Source: Leptolyngbyaceae cyanobacterium C42_A2020_001
GTDB taxonomy: Bacteria; Cyanobacteriota; Cyanobacteriia; Leptolyngbyales; Leptolyngbyaceae
Direction: 5' to 3'
Assembly (NCBI GenBank): GCA_015272515.1
Contig: JACYLN010000024.1
Location: 142,073-177,602, forward strand
Length of the DNA stretch: 35,530 bases
Made by a program: the position numbers and the translations under genes. Of the stretch, positions 16,041 through 24,900 are shown piece after piece. How positions within the stretch are numbered: position 1 is the stretch's first letter; each line of letters starts with the position of its first letter. The notes under the pieces were generated by a model. The model made no database searches, was not told where the DNA came from, and saw nothing but the letters and a program-made list of their open reading frames with translations.

Positions 16041-16156
16041 GATTCATGGTGATTGCAGCGGTTCCCTGGTATGCCTCTCCCCGATAACCCAAGCAGCGGT
16101 TGCGTCATTGCATAGGTCGTCAATCCTGCCAAACTGTGCCCAATAAACGACGACAT
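16013..16156 (-). pseudogene. Possible 5' remnant of a membrane-bound metal-dependent hydrolase gene
   Basis: Starting at an ATG at 16156 the minus strand reads MSSFIGHSLAGLTTYAMTQ and continues to PLLGLSG, then loses similarity and stops after 47 codons at 16013, overlapping the end of the LysR gene. The opening resembles, from memory, the N-terminus of cyanobacterial YdjM-like membrane hydrolases, which begin with a short SFIGHSL helix and normally run several hundred residues. If so, only the first 25 or so codons remain. There is no ribosome-binding site. This is a tentative call on a short match. Confidence 0.25.
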
Positions 16157-16205
16157 AAAGGATTTGACAGATAAATCGCTTCAGATGGTTAGTTTCAGAC
16201 TGCGA

Positions 16206-17987
16206 TCAGACTGTTGATAGTGCCGCATCGGTTTGGGTGGCACTTGCACCCGCATAAATTACGCCACGTTGCACATCCAGCGTAATGATTTCGCCGTCTC
16301 GAATGGCAGCGGTGGCATTTTTTACACCCACAATCACCGGGACGCCTAACCGTAAACCAATCACAGCAGCATGGCTGGTCAAACTCCCATCTTCAGTAAT
16401 AATTCCGGCTGCTTTACGAATCGCTTCAACCATATCGACACTGGTGCCAGCAGCAACCAAAATCTCTCCTGGATTAAGATTGCTTGCCTCAAACCCATTT
16501 TGAACAATGCGGGCACGACCACTGACTGAGCCTTGACCAATACCAACGCCCTTGCCGCGCACCCCTGTCACCACTTCGACTTTGATCAAGTCTGTAGAAC
16601 CGGAAACACCTTGTAGGGTTCCAGCCGTCATCACGATCAAATCACCTTCCTGGAGGAGATCTTTCTCCTGAGCCACATTCACCGCCGCCTGAAAGGTTTG
16701 CCCGGTTGAAGGCAGATCCAAAACCAGCAGGGGTTTCACGCCCCAAACCAGTTGCAGCTGACGGGCAACATCGACGTGGGGAGTCACCGCCAGAATTGGC
16801 TTATGGGGACGGAACTTGGAAACGTTGCGGGCAGTGGCTCCAGTTTTAGTCAGGGTCATGATTGCTGCCGCATCCAACTGTTCTGCAATATTGCCCACTG
16901 CCTGGCTAATGGCATTGGGGATGGAGCGTCCGCTGTTAGTGCTGCGGTCTCGTGAGGGTTCTTGCTCAATCCGCAGGGCAATTTGCGCCATTGTTTTGAC
17001 GGCTTCAATGGGGTACTTGCCTACCGCCGTTTCGTTGGATAGCATTACGGCATCGGTACCGTCGATAATGGCGTTGGCAACGTCGGACACTTCGGCGCGG
17101 GTGGGACGAGGGCTATGCACCATGCTATCGAGCATTTGGGTGGCAGTGATGACAGGAATTCCCATCCGGTTTGCGGTAGAAATTAGCCGTTTTTGCAGGA
17201 TCGGCACATCTTCGGCGGGAAGTTCTACCCCCAAGTCGCCTCGTGCCACCATCACACCATCGCTGATGGAAAGGATCGCGTCCATTTCCTCGATCGCTTC
17301 GTGCTTCTCAATCTTGACGATGACGGGCACCTGCTTTCCGGCGGCTGAGATCAGTTCTTTAATCTCCAACACATCATTAGGATTGCGGACGAAACTGAGC
17401 GCTACCCAGTCTATGCCCTGATCCAACCCGAAGGTGAGGTCTTTGCGGTCTTTGTCGGTCATTGCCTTGATCGACAGATACACACCGGGAAAATTCACCC
17501 CTTTACTGTTGGAAAGTACACCTCCCACCACGACTTCACAGTGCAGTTCTCCCGCCGATCGCTTCACTTCTTCCACGCGCATTTCTACCCTGCCATCATC
17601 CAGTAGAATAGTTGCGCCTTCAGGGACTTCCTCGGCGAGGGGGTCATAGGTGACACAGCTCATCTCCTGTGTCCCAATCATTTGATTGCTAGTTAGAACA
17701 AAGCGATCGCCCTTTTTCAAGACAATGGAACCGTTTTCAAATCGACCCAGGCGAATTTTGGGTCCCTGTAAGTCTTGCAGAATGCCGACGGGTTGGTTTA
17801 GCTCAAACGAGGTTTGGCGAATCAGCCGAATGTTGCGCTGGTGGTCTTCGTGAGTTCCATGAGAGAAGTTGAGCCGGAGCGTGGTTGCGCCTGCTTCAAT
17901 CAGGGCCCGTAACACGTCTGGGCTACTGGTGGCAGGACCGATGGTGGCAACAATTTTTGTTCGACGCTGGGATGCTGGCAGTTGCAT
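16206..17987 (-). CDS. pyk: Pyruvate kinase with C-terminal PEP-utiliser-like domain
   Basis: Converts phosphoenolpyruvate and ADP to pyruvate and ATP, the last step of glycolysis. The 593-residue protein begins RRTKIVATIGPATSSPDVL and has the substrate-binding RLNFSHG, the catalytic-loop VPVIVKIEKHEAIEEMD, the metal site VMVARGDLGVELP and PVITATQMLDSMV. It is over 100 residues longer than E. coli PykF because of an extra C-terminal domain (about 485-590) with GSVSGRARIV and the swivelling-domain motif TSHAAVIGLRLGVPVIVG; its His539 lies where PEP synthase and PPDK carry the phosphohistidine. This extra domain is known from Bacillus-type and many cyanobacterial pyruvate kinases. It belongs functionally with the sugar-catabolism block at 23.8-30.8 kb. 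Confidence 0.96.
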   Translation of the reverse strand: MQLPASQRRTKIVATIGPATSSPDVLRALIEAGATTLRLNFSHGTHEDHQRNIRLIRQTSFELNQPVGILQDLQGPKIRLGRFENGSIVLKKGDRFVLTSNQMIGTQEMSCVTYDPLAEEVPEGATILLDDGRVEMRVEEVKRSAGELHCEVVVGGVLSNSKGVNFPGVYLSIKAMTDKDRKDLTFGLDQGIDWVALSFVRNPNDVLEIKELISAAGKQVPVIVKIEKHEAIEEMDAILSISDGVMVARGDLGVELPAEDVPILQKRLISTANRMGIPVITATQMLDSMVHSPRPTRAEVSDVANAIIDGTDAVMLSNETAVGKYPIEAVKTMAQIALRIEQEPSRDRSTNSGRSIPNAISQAVGNIAEQLDAAAIMTLTKTGATARNVSKFRPHKPILAVTPHVDVARQLQLVWGVKPLLVLDLPSTGQTFQAAVNVAQEKDLLQEGDLIVMTAGTLQGVSGSTDLIKVEVVTGVRGKGVGIGQGSVSGRARIVQNGFEASNLNPGEILVAAGTSVDMVEAIRKAAGIITEDGSLTSHAAVIGLRLGVPVIVGVKNATAAIRDGEIITLDVQRGVIYAGASATQTDAALSTV

Positions 17988-18078
17988 GGACGGCTGGATG
18001 AAAGATGGAGAAAAGTAGCGAACTAAACCAATCGAATGAGGATGATTTACGTGAATCTAGCAAAGGGATAGTAGCATG

Positions 18079-19389
18079 TTATCGGGGTAATTCTGTTTGC
18101 CATTCGCTTAAAGCCACTGCAATTCCAGCCCGAAGATTGTCAGAAAGCTCTTGGTTGGTTTGCATTTCCTCTAACCGGGCGTAGGCAGTTTTGGGATCAA
18201 TGGACTTCAATGCCGCGATCACGTGCAGCCGCACTCCCGCATCGTCGTCTGCTAAAAGCTGAATCAACGGCTCCAGCGTGGATGGCTGCTTGAGAGTTCC
18301 CAGAGCGGTGGCAATCGCCTGTCGCAAGGCAGTATCGTTGACAACGGATGGAACGGTGAGGGTATGAACCAGTGCCTCAGCCGCGATCAATTGTAGTTCT
18401 GGTTGACTCCAGCGCCCCAACGCCGCAATCACTTCCGACTGTACTTCCCTGGGGTATGGAGTAGCTTCTGCAAATAGCCATTGTTTCAATGTTTCCAGAG
18501 CATTACTGGTGCCCAGCCAACTTAACGCGCGAACCGTATCTTGCTGAAGCGGGATAGGTGTATTGGCGGAGGTTAAAATTCGCACCAGTGGGGGAATGGC
18601 GGCATCGCTGCCTAATCGACCCAGCGCTAGCGCTGCCTGCTGACAAACACTGAGATCCACATCCCATAAGCAATTGGCTAGTTGGGTGACGAGTTCCAAA
18701 GCTTCGCGCAGATCAGTTCGCACACTTAATGCGGCGATCGCTGCTTTTCGCACTGCTGCTGCCGGATCGGTCAATGCCTGGATGAACACATCAGGAGTAC
18801 GCGGGTCACGAAAACTGCTCAATGCCTCAATTGCGATCGCCCGAATCGTTGGCTGAGGGTCATGCACTACCGACAACAAGGGGGGGATGGTTTCTGGATG
18901 GCGGATTTGAGCCAGGGCTTGCAGGGCAAACAGGCGGGTTTCTGCCGCTGCCAATAGCTCAGCTAAAGCCGCGATTGCAGGCGTGCCTAAATTGGCCAGG
19001 GCTTCCGCTAACATTTGGCTCAAATCCTCATCGTCTGAAGCTTTGAGCTGTTCAACCAGTGCTCGAATTGCTGTGGGATGGTTGGAATCGCCCAGAATTC
19101 TGGCGGCAAACCATTGAGCCTCTAAATCCGCCTCCTCATCCTGCAACAAGGCAATCAAAGGCGCGATCGCCGCCACTCCAAAGCTCGAAAATACCTTCGC
19201 AACTTCCCACTGCTCATGAAAATCACCTGCTCTGAGTACTTGCAGCGCCAGATGCAGCAAAACTTCACCATTTCCCCCTTCCAGGAGCAACGCATCATCT
19301 GACAGCAAAATATGTTGTAAGAGGTCAGTTACCCTGGCCCAATTGCCACAATCGGCAGCCGCTTGAGCTTGACTTATCAGGTCAGACAT
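18079..19389 (-). CDS. HEAT-repeat protein
   Basis: A 436-residue all-helical protein made of about ten HEAT-like repeats of 30-32 residues, each with the pattern of a hydrophobic helix, a Pro or Asp turn and a second helix. Examples: AIAPLIALLQDEEADLEAQWFAARILGD, AIRALVEQLKASDDEDLSQMLAEALANLG and TIPPLLSVVHDPQPTIRAIAIEALSSF. No signal peptide, membrane segment or catalytic motif is visible. Relatives in cyanobacteria include bilin lyases (CpcE/CpcF) and NblB, but I see nothing to place this protein there, and no phycobiliprotein gene is nearby. It probably acts as a protein-binding scaffold. It starts 36 bp after the end of the ArsR gene. Confidence 0.85.
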   Translation of the reverse strand: MSDLISQAQAAADCGNWARVTDLLQHILLSDDALLLEGGNGEVLLHLALQVLRAGDFHEQWEVAKVFSSFGVAAIAPLIALLQDEEADLEAQWFAARILGDSNHPTAIRALVEQLKASDDEDLSQMLAEALANLGTPAIAALAELLAAAETRLFALQALAQIRHPETIPPLLSVVHDPQPTIRAIAIEALSSFRDPRTPDVFIQALTDPAAAVRKAAIAALSVRTDLREALELVTQLANCLWDVDLSVCQQAALALGRLGSDAAIPPLVRILTSANTPIPLQQDTVRALSWLGTSNALETLKQWLFAEATPYPREVQSEVIAALGRWSQPELQLIAAEALVHTLTVPSVVNDTALRQAIATALGTLKQPSTLEPLIQLLADDDAGVRLHVIAALKSIDPKTAYARLEEMQTNQELSDNLRAGIAVALSEWQTELPR

Positions 19390-19425
19390 TTATGGATGGA
19401 AAACGACGGGCTTCTCCATACCAGA

Positions 19426-19779
19426 CTACCGCTTTCCGAGAAAGCTAAAAGCCCGAAATTTTCGGGCTTGTTGTTCAATTCGGCGGGCAAGGCGATCGCA
19501 CACCAGCCCGCACAGCTCAAAGATCAGTTCGTCTTCAACCCGGTAATAAGCCTGAGTTCCTTCAGTTCGGCGACTCACAATCCCCGCCTGAACCATCACC
19601 TTCAAATGTTTGGAAACATTTGCCTGACTGGTTTCCGTTGCTTCCACGAGATCTTGAACACATTTTTCGCCATCGCGTAACAGGTTCAGAATTCGCAATC
19701 GCATCGGTTCACCCAAAACACTAAAGTATTCAGCCAGTTGCTGAACAACCTCTGGCGGAACAGGCTGAGAAGCACTCAT
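19426..19779 (-). CDS. ArsR/SmtB-family transcriptional regulator
   Basis: A 117-residue winged-helix repressor from the ATG at 19779; the frame extends 43 codons further but that part has no family resemblance. The helix-turn-helix region reads LGEPMRLRILNLLRDGEKCVQDLVEATETSQANVSKHLKVM as a span (about residues 22-62), followed by the wing GIVSRRTEGTQAYYRV. Cysteines are at 40 (in KCVQDL, the place of the ELCVxDL metal ligand in SmtB/CadC) and at 90 and 94 (ELCGLVC). The full metal-ligand set of SmtB, ArsR or CadC is not seen. Metal binding or thiol/persulfide sensing are both possible. A strong palindrome lies within its last codons. Target genes are unknown; HEAT and accB neighbours are candidates. 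Confidence 0.87.
   Translation of the reverse strand: MSASQPVPPEVVQQLAEYFSVLGEPMRLRILNLLRDGEKCVQDLVEATETSQANVSKHLKVMVQAGIVSRRTEGTQAYYRVEDELIFELCGLVCDRLARRIEQQARKFRAFSFLGKR
19449..19469. terminator. Hairpin inside the 3' end of the ArsR gene
   Basis: AAGCCCGAAA (19449-19458) and TTTCGGGCTT (19460-19469) are perfect 10-bp complements around one base. On the minus (coding) strand the stem is followed by TTTAGCTTTCTC, a partly U-rich tail, so it could end the ArsR transcript before the HEAT gene. The stem is translated as part of the C-terminal residues ARKFRAF. Confidence 0.5.
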
Positions 19780-19924
19780 GTATGTGAAATCCAGTGAGGA
19801 GAATTGATCCCCAGATTTTAACCAGTCAGTCTGCTTACCGCAAGGGCATTCCAACCGAACCTTACCAAATTTTCGGTAGAACCTTAAAACTAATGATGGC
19901 AAGGTCAATACACGAAAACCGCTC

Positions 19925-20458
19925 CTAGCTGGGCACCACTCGCATCAAAGGCTGATTGTATTCCACAGGTTCGCCATTTTGCACCAAAATTTCAATGATC
20001 TCTCCGCCTACCTCTGCCTCAATCTCATTCATCAGCTTCATCGCCTCAATGATACAGACGGTTTGCCCTACCCGCACTCGCTCACCCACATCGACAAAGG
20101 GAGGTTCATCAGGGGCAGGTGCTCGATAAAACGTACCTACCATAGGCGATAGAATTTCGACCCAACGCCGCTCATTGGTGGGTGGAAGTGCTGCCGAAGA
20201 GGGCATAGAGGTGGTATCTGGGGCAACTCTGGCTTCGGTACTGGCACCCGTTGAAGCGGAAGCGGGAGGGGAAGGTATGGGTGCTACGCCGTCTAGTATT
20301 GGAACGCGAGTCATCCCAGCGGCTAAGAGCTGTTCGTCCATCCGCATTCCTCGGCGGACTGTCAACTCAAAATCATTACTTTTTAAAGTTAACTCCGCGA
20401 TATCCATCTGGTTGATGGCTTCTAACAATTCGCGTAGTTCGTTTAAATTCAACGACAC
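19925..20458 (-). CDS. accB: Biotin carboxyl carrier protein of acetyl-CoA carboxylase
   Basis: Carries the biotin that shuttles CO2 between biotin carboxylase and carboxyltransferase in the first step of fatty-acid synthesis. The 177-residue protein has the BCCP N-terminus ([28 protein letters not shown]), a Pro/Ala/Ser/Thr-rich linker (about 50-95) and the lipoyl/biotinyl domain, with the biotinylated Lys141 in [16 protein letters not shown]. The thumb segment of [14 protein letters not shown] is present. The start is a GTG with a distant GAGAGG upstream. It follows efp by 58 bp on the same strand, a gene order found in other cyanobacteria, so cotranscription is likely. Confidence 0.96.
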   Translation of the reverse strand: MSLNLNELRELLEAINQMDIAELTLKSNDFELTVRRGMRMDEQLLAAGMTRVPILDGVAPIPSPPASASTGASTEARVAPDTTSMPSSAALPPTNERRWVEILSPMVGTFYRAPAPDEPPFVDVGERVRVGQTVCIIEAMKLMNEIEAEVGGEIIEILVQNGEPVEYNQPLMRVVPS

Positions 20459-20516
20459 AACTATCGCAAACCTCTCAGCTAAAAGGGTTAGGGGCTAGGA
20501 GCCAGGAGTTACTCAA

Positions 20517-21074
20517 CTATTCCCGTCCCAGATAAGTATCCGAGCGAGTGTCAATTTTAATTTTTTCCCCGATTGAGATAAAGAGTGGCACCATCACTTG
20601 AGCACCGGTTTCGACGATCGCAGGCTTGGTGCCGCCTGTTGCCGTATCACCCTTCACGCCTGGATCGGTTTGGGTCACTTCCAACACAACAGAGTTCGGC
20701 AGTTCCACTTCCATCACCTGCTCACCCCAGCGGACAACGTTGACTTCCATCCCTTCCTTCAGGTACTTGACGCGATCGCCAATTTGCGCTGGACTCAAGC
20801 TGGCTTCCTCATAGGTTTCCATATCCATGAATACGTAGTTATCCGCATCCTTATAGGTATGCTGCATCGTGCTTTTTTCCAGGTTTGCTTGGGGCACCGT
20901 TTCACCTGCTCGAAAGGTGCGTTCAACTACGTTCCCAGTTTGCACATTTTTGAGCTTAGTCCGAACGAAAGCGGCTCCTTTTCCGGGCTTGACGTGCAAA
21001 AATTCCACTACCCGCCAAACACCACCGTCTAGCTCAATGCTAACGCCCGGTCGAAAATCATTACTAGAGATCAT
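20517..21074 (-). CDS. efp: Elongation factor P
   Basis: Relieves ribosomes stalled at consecutive prolines by contacting the P-site tRNA. The 185-residue protein starts at the ATG at 21074 ([20 protein letters not shown]); the frame is open 75 codons upstream but that extension is unrelated and covers the divergent promoter region. The tip loop [17 protein letters not shown] carries Lys32 at the position modified with beta-lysine in E. coli (Lys34); no modifying enzyme gene is in the window. The C-terminal OB domain ends in [15 protein letters not shown] and [21 protein letters not shown], as in complete EF-P. It leads the efp-accB pair. Confidence 0.96.
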   Translation of the reverse strand: MISSNDFRPGVSIELDGGVWRVVEFLHVKPGKGAAFVRTKLKNVQTGNVVERTFRAGETVPQANLEKSTMQHTYKDADNYVFMDMETYEEASLSPAQIGDRVKYLKEGMEVNVVRWGEQVMEVELPNSVVLEVTQTDPGVKGDTATGGTKPAIVETGAQVMVPLFISIGEKIKIDTRSDTYLGRE

Positions 21075-21269
21075 TGGTTTTTGAATTCGGAATAATTGAC
21101 TGGCACCCCATTTTACCGCTCCGGTGGACGAGATACGAAAAATCTCCCCGTCCCCTCCTGTGGCAAGATAAGAGGTTGGAGCTACATTGGAGAGTTTTTG
21201 GCTGTCGCCTGCGATCGCTCTAACGTACCCAGTACCCAAACCGTTGTGCCAACTAAGCGAGCAGTAGAT

Positions 21270-22376
21270 ATGCAATTCCGAGGAATTAACGTAAAGCACT
21301 GGCTAAAGACGGGGCTAACGCTGCTCCTGATGATGTCTTTGTCTGTTGGGCTGATGGCAGCAAAACCGGTGCAAATTAGTCGCCTACCCGCTGGAAATGC
21401 TATTACAGACGGGAAAGCTTTATTACGCTACGCCTTACCCATTGACAACCAACCTGTGCGAGATTTGCAAGCCAGCCTGGAAGACATTTCCACGCAACTG
21501 CGAGCACAGCGGCGCTGGGGGGCGATCGCAGGCGATATTACCAGAGCCAACCGGATTTTGACCGATAAAACGGATGCTTTGTTAGCCAGTGTTCCAGAGG
21601 CGAACAAAGCCAAAGCTCAAGCATTGATTGCCCAAATTAAGGATGTAATTCCAGCACTGCAAGCTGCAAACGAAGCGAAAGATCGGCAGCAGGTCTTTGA
21701 AATGCGTGGCAAAGCCCTGGATCTGGTGGGTCAACTTGAAGAAGCGATGGTGGTAGATTTCCCCTATGAAGTGCCAGCCGCCTATAGTCACCTGCCCCAG
21801 CTTAAAGGACGCGCTACTGTTGAATTCACCACCAACAAGGGCAAAATGACGGCGATCGTGGATGGCTACAACGCCCCTGTTACCGCTGGCAACTTTGTTG
21901 ATCTGGTGCAACGCGGATTCTATAACGGGTTACCCTTCACACGGGCTGAAGAATCTTACGTGCTGCAAGTGGGGGATCCCCCCGGACCTGAAGTGGGCTT
22001 CATTGATCCCAAAACCAAACAATATCGTGCCATTCCGCTGGAAGTGATGGTGAAGGGCGACAAGGAACCCACCTACGAAATCACCCTGGAAGATGCAGGA
22101 CGCTTCCGCGAACAACCCGTTTTGCCCTTTTCGGCGTTTGGCGCAATGGCACTAGCCCGTCCCGGTGATGATCCCAACGGTGGCTCCTCTCAGTTTTTCT
22201 TTTTCTTGTTTGAACCGGAACTTACCCCAGCCGGAGCGAACCTCCTGGATGGACGCTATTCTATCTTTGGCTATCTGACAGAGGGCAAAGACGTATTAGA
22301 CGAACTGAAGGCTGGTGACAAGATTGAGTCGGCAAAAGTTGTTCAAGGGCTGGAAAACTTGCAACAGCCTGGATGA
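21270..22376 (+). CDS. Thylakoid-lumen-type cyclophilin (TLP40/CYP38 family peptidyl-prolyl isomerase)
   Basis: A 368-residue exported protein from the ATG at 21270. The first 33 residues form a signal sequence ([21 protein letters not shown]). An all-helical N-terminal domain follows ([25 protein letters not shown] onward to about 165), then a divergent cyclophilin domain ([34 protein letters not shown], then [30 protein letters not shown]). This two-part layout is that of plant CYP38/TLP40 and its cyanobacterial homologues, which help assemble and repair photosystem II; isomerase activity is weak or absent in characterised members. The frame extends 58 codons upstream into the efp promoter region, but the signal peptide sets the start here. 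It is divergent from efp. Confidence 0.9.
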   Translation: MQFRGINVKHWLKTGLTLLLMMSLSVGLMAAKPVQISRLPAGNAITDGKALLRYALPIDNQPVRDLQASLEDISTQLRAQRRWGAIAGDITRANRILTDKTDALLASVPEANKAKAQALIAQIKDVIPALQAANEAKDRQQVFEMRGKALDLVGQLEEAMVVDFPYEVPAAYSHLPQLKGRATVEFTTNKGKMTAIVDGYNAPVTAGNFVDLVQRGFYNGLPFTRAEESYVLQVGDPPGPEVGFIDPKTKQYRAIPLEVMVKGDKEPTYEITLEDAGRFREQPVLPFSAFGAMALARPGDDPNGGSSQFFFFLFEPELTPAGANLLDGRYSIFGYLTEGKDVLDELKAGDKIESAKVVQGLENLQQPG

Positions 22377-22438
22377 TTGGATTTAGAAGGGGATAGGGTT
22401 TAGGGTATGGGGTGAGTACTGCTTACTGAACGCTTACA

Positions 22439-23428
22439 ATGAAAGTCCGGAAAATGGGCGAACAAGCGCTGTTGCAGCGGCTTCAGGCGTTTTGTCCGGC
22501 TGAGGTGATTGGCGATGATGCGGCTATTCTCGCCCCTCAACCAGGTATGGCGCTGGTAGTAACGACGGATGTTTTAGTAGATGGTGTGCATTTTAGCGAT
22601 CGCACCACGGCTCCAGAAGATGCAGGCTGGCGGGCAGCGGCAGCAAATTTGTCCGATCTGGCGGCAATGGGAGCCAATCCGATTGGGCTGACGGTGGGGT
22701 TGGGGTTGTCTGGTGAGGTAACGGTTGAGTGGGTGGAGCGGCTATACCACGGCTTAGTTGAGTGTTTGCAGACCTATAACACTGTAATTGTGGGCGGAGA
22801 TGTGGTGCGATCGCCCGTCACAACCATCGCTATTACTGCATTGGGGGAAGCTCCGCCTCAACGATTGATTCGTCGTTCCCATGCCAAACCAGATCAGGCG
22901 ATCCTAGCAACTGGCTGGCATGGAGCTTCCCGTGCTGGTTTGGAGCTGTTATTGCATCCAGAAACATCCCATCATCCATTAACACCCACTGAACAGGCTT
23001 TCTTTGTGCAAGCCCATCAACGCCCGATCCCGCGATTGGATGTACTGCCGCTGCTGTGGCGGGGGGAAGCCACCTTGATTGCTGGTATGGATAGCAGCGA
23101 TGGACTGGCAGATGCGGTTCTACAAATTTGCCGGGCGAGTGGGGTAGGGGCAGAGTTGGAGCGATCGCAACTTCCGATTCCTCCGGGTTTAGTCAACTGG
23201 GTAGGAGAGAAAGTAGCCATTGAATGGACGTTATATGGGGGAGAAGATTTTGAATTGGTGCTGTGTTTACCGTTTGACCTTGCCGAAAAGTTGGCGGGGC
23301 AATTGGGCAAAGGCGCAGCGATCGTTGGTAAAACAACTGTAGAGCCAGATATTTGGTTGCTTGATGCTAACGGTATTGTTCCCCGCGATCGCCTAACCCT
23401 AGAACAAAGCTTTCAGCACTTCAGTTAA
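22439..23428 (+). CDS. thiL: Thiamine-monophosphate kinase
   Basis: Phosphorylates thiamine monophosphate to thiamine diphosphate, the active cofactor of transketolase and pyruvate-handling enzymes. The 329-residue protein has the AIR-synthase-like fold motifs of ThiL: GDDAAIL, the metal and substrate loop VTTDVLVDGVHF, ANLSDLAAMGANPIGLTVGL, VGGDVVRSP and GMDSSDGLADAVLQIC, and the late YGGEDFELVLCLP. The start MKVRKMGEQALLQRLQ fits the family N-terminus; no clear ribosome-binding site is seen. It begins 62 bp after the cyclophilin stop and could be read from the same transcript. Confidence 0.95.
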   Translation: MKVRKMGEQALLQRLQAFCPAEVIGDDAAILAPQPGMALVVTTDVLVDGVHFSDRTTAPEDAGWRAAAANLSDLAAMGANPIGLTVGLGLSGEVTVEWVERLYHGLVECLQTYNTVIVGGDVVRSPVTTIAITALGEAPPQRLIRRSHAKPDQAILATGWHGASRAGLELLLHPETSHHPLTPTEQAFFVQAHQRPIPRLDVLPLLWRGEATLIAGMDSSDGLADAVLQICRASGVGAELERSQLPIPPGLVNWVGEKVAIEWTLYGGEDFELVLCLPFDLAEKLAGQLGKGAAIVGKTTVEPDIWLLDANGIVPRDRLTLEQSFQHFS

Positions 23429-23806
23429 ACGATTTCGTCTTCAGTCTGGCGTTTTTGCAGATTTCCCTTATTTATAAGACTAACTCTGTGAGTTAACGTT
23501 TTAGATAAAAATTCAGATCTAACGCGATGTGCGACTTTCTTGAAGTTTCCTTCGATGCTGCATTTGCCCTCATCCCCAGCCCTTCTCCCAATATTGGGAG
23601 AAGGGAGCCAGAAATGGTTCAAACTCCCTCCTCGCCCAGATTTGGGAGAGGAGGGTAGGGGAGGTGAGGGCGAAATAGTTGCACATCGCGTGATCTAAGT
23701 CATTTGCGTACTGGAACACTGCTCCTTAGTTCGATAATTGCTGAGACTGCTGGAATGACAACGTGCCCGTCTAAAAACCAACGTCAGTACAAGGAGATGA
23801 TCAAGT
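23429..23806. other. Intergenic region before the sugar-catabolism block
   Basis: 378 bases, mostly occupied by the palindromic element at 23515-23696. A 65-codon minus-strand frame here (23425-23622) crosses that repeat and is not a credible gene. The remaining 110 bases before ldhA must contain its promoter; I could not place one with confidence. Confidence 0.5.
23515..23696. repeat. Nested palindromic intergenic element with terminal inverted repeats
   Basis: The ends, AGATCTAACGCGATGTGCGACT (23515-23536, in two overlapping parts AGATCTAACGCG and GATGTGCGACT) and AGTTGCACATCGCGTGATCT (23677-23696), are inverted repeats with a 2-base gap and one mismatch. Within lie a perfect 26-bp palindrome (23580-23605, arms CCCTTCTCCCAAT) and a second hairpin (arms CCCTCCTC at 23626-23633 and GAGGAGGG at 23648-23655). 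The inner block also has outer GCCCTCA/TGAGGGC arms. CCCTTCTCCC-type palindromes are common between cyanobacterial genes. It is probably non-autonomous and non-coding. Confidence 0.7.
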
Positions 23807-24823
23807 ATGAAAGTGGCGGTTTTTAACACAAAACAATACGATCGCAGATTTTTGAGTGCTGCCAACGCCGAGCACGGACATGAGCTAATTTTCTACGAAG
23901 CGCACTTAGAACCAAACACCGCTAGCCTGGCAAGCGGTTGCCCTGCCGTTTGCCTCTTTGTTAACGATCATGCCAGTGCCAAAACCCTGGAAACTTTGGC
24001 GGCGGGCGGTACGCAACTCATTGCCCTGCGCTGCACCGGGTACAACAACGTGGATCTGGAAGCCGCTGCGAGTTTGGGAATGCAAGTGGTGCGAGTCACT
24101 GATTACTCTCCCTATTCAGTGGCCGAACACGCCGTTGGGTTGGTGATGATGCTAAATCGCAGATTGTATAAAGCATACAACCGGGTTCGAGATGATAATT
24201 TCTCTCTAAATGGATTAATGGGCTTTGATCTTCATGGCAAGACAGTAGGCGTGATTGGGACGGGCAAAATTGGGCAATGCTTTGCCCAAATTATGAAAGG
24301 CTTTGGGTGTCAACTGCTGGGTTACGATGTGCAGCCAAATCCTGCTTGTCTTGAATTGGGGATGCGTTATGCTGACCTGTCGAATGTTTTGGCCATCGCC
24401 GACGTTGTTTCCCTGCATTGTCCTCTACTGCCAAGCACCTACCACCTGATCAACGCCACCACAATCCAGCAGATGAAACCAGGGGTCATGGTGATTAATA
24501 CCAGTCGGGGTGGATTGGTGGATACCAGAGCTGTAATTGAAGGGATCAAATCTGGGCAGATCGGGTTTTTGGGCATCGATGTTTATGAGGAAGAAGCCGA
24601 ACTTTTTTTCGAGGATTTATCAGACACGGTGATCCAAGATGATGTATTCCAGCTTTTGCAGTCGTTTTCTAACGTAGTGATTACTGCCCATCAAGCATTT
24701 TTTACGCAGGAGGCAGTTGGTACTATTGCAGAAACCACTCTAAATAGCATTACGGAATTTGAGCAGGGTCGGTCGTTAACTAATGCGATCGCGTTACCCG
24801 CAAGAATTCCGGCAAATGCTTGA
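23807..24823 (+). CDS. ldhA: D-lactate dehydrogenase (2-hydroxyacid dehydrogenase family)
   Basis: Reduces pyruvate to D-lactate with NADH, a fermentative outlet for electrons in the dark. The 338-residue protein follows a strong AAGGAG ribosome-binding site. It has the NAD site [11 protein letters not shown] (147-157) with the acidic Asp174 that prefers NADH. The catalytic residues are Arg234 in NTSRGGLVD, Glu263 in [13 protein letters not shown] and His295 in TAHQAFFT. The FFED and AHQAFFT stretches are characteristic of the E. coli LdhA-like subfamily, distinguishing it from phosphoglycerate or glyoxylate reductases. It opens a same-strand block with glk, pgi, gap, gpm and tal; glk begins 77 bp later. 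A related Synechocystis enzyme works in both lactate synthesis and phenylpyruvate reduction, so substrate range could be broader. Confidence 0.9.
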   Translation: MKVAVFNTKQYDRRFLSAANAEHGHELIFYEAHLEPNTASLASGCPAVCLFVNDHASAKTLETLAAGGTQLIALRCTGYNNVDLEAAASLGMQVVRVTDYSPYSVAEHAVGLVMMLNRRLYKAYNRVRDDNFSLNGLMGFDLHGKTVGVIGTGKIGQCFAQIMKGFGCQLLGYDVQPNPACLELGMRYADLSNVLAIADVVSLHCPLLPSTYHLINATTIQQMKPGVMVINTSRGGLVDTRAVIEGIKSGQIGFLGIDVYEEEAELFFEDLSDTVIQDDVFQLLQSFSNVVITAHQAFFTQEAVGTIAETTLNSITEFEQGRSLTNAIALPARIPANA

Positions 24824-24842
24824 ACAACCTGTAAGTGTGAAT

Positions 24843-24861
24843 GGAGCGGCATAACTGCTCC
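24843..24861 (+). terminator. Small hairpin after ldhA
   Basis: GGAGC (24843-24847) and GCTCC (24857-24861) form a 5-bp stem with a 9-base loop, followed by TTCTCCTTT. It lies 20 bp after the ldhA stop and could partly end transcription before glk. The stem is short, so this is weak. Confidence 0.25.
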
Positions 24862-24900
24862 TTCTCCTTTGAAGATCATGAGACAAAGTTGAGATAGCCC

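Noticed and set aside
16816-17421. 201-codon plus-strand frame opposite pyk
   Set aside because: Antisense shadow of pyruvate kinase, whose motifs are all on the other strand.
23425-23622. 65-codon minus-strand frame after thiL
   Set aside because: It overlaps the thiL stop and crosses the palindromic element, so it has no independent support.
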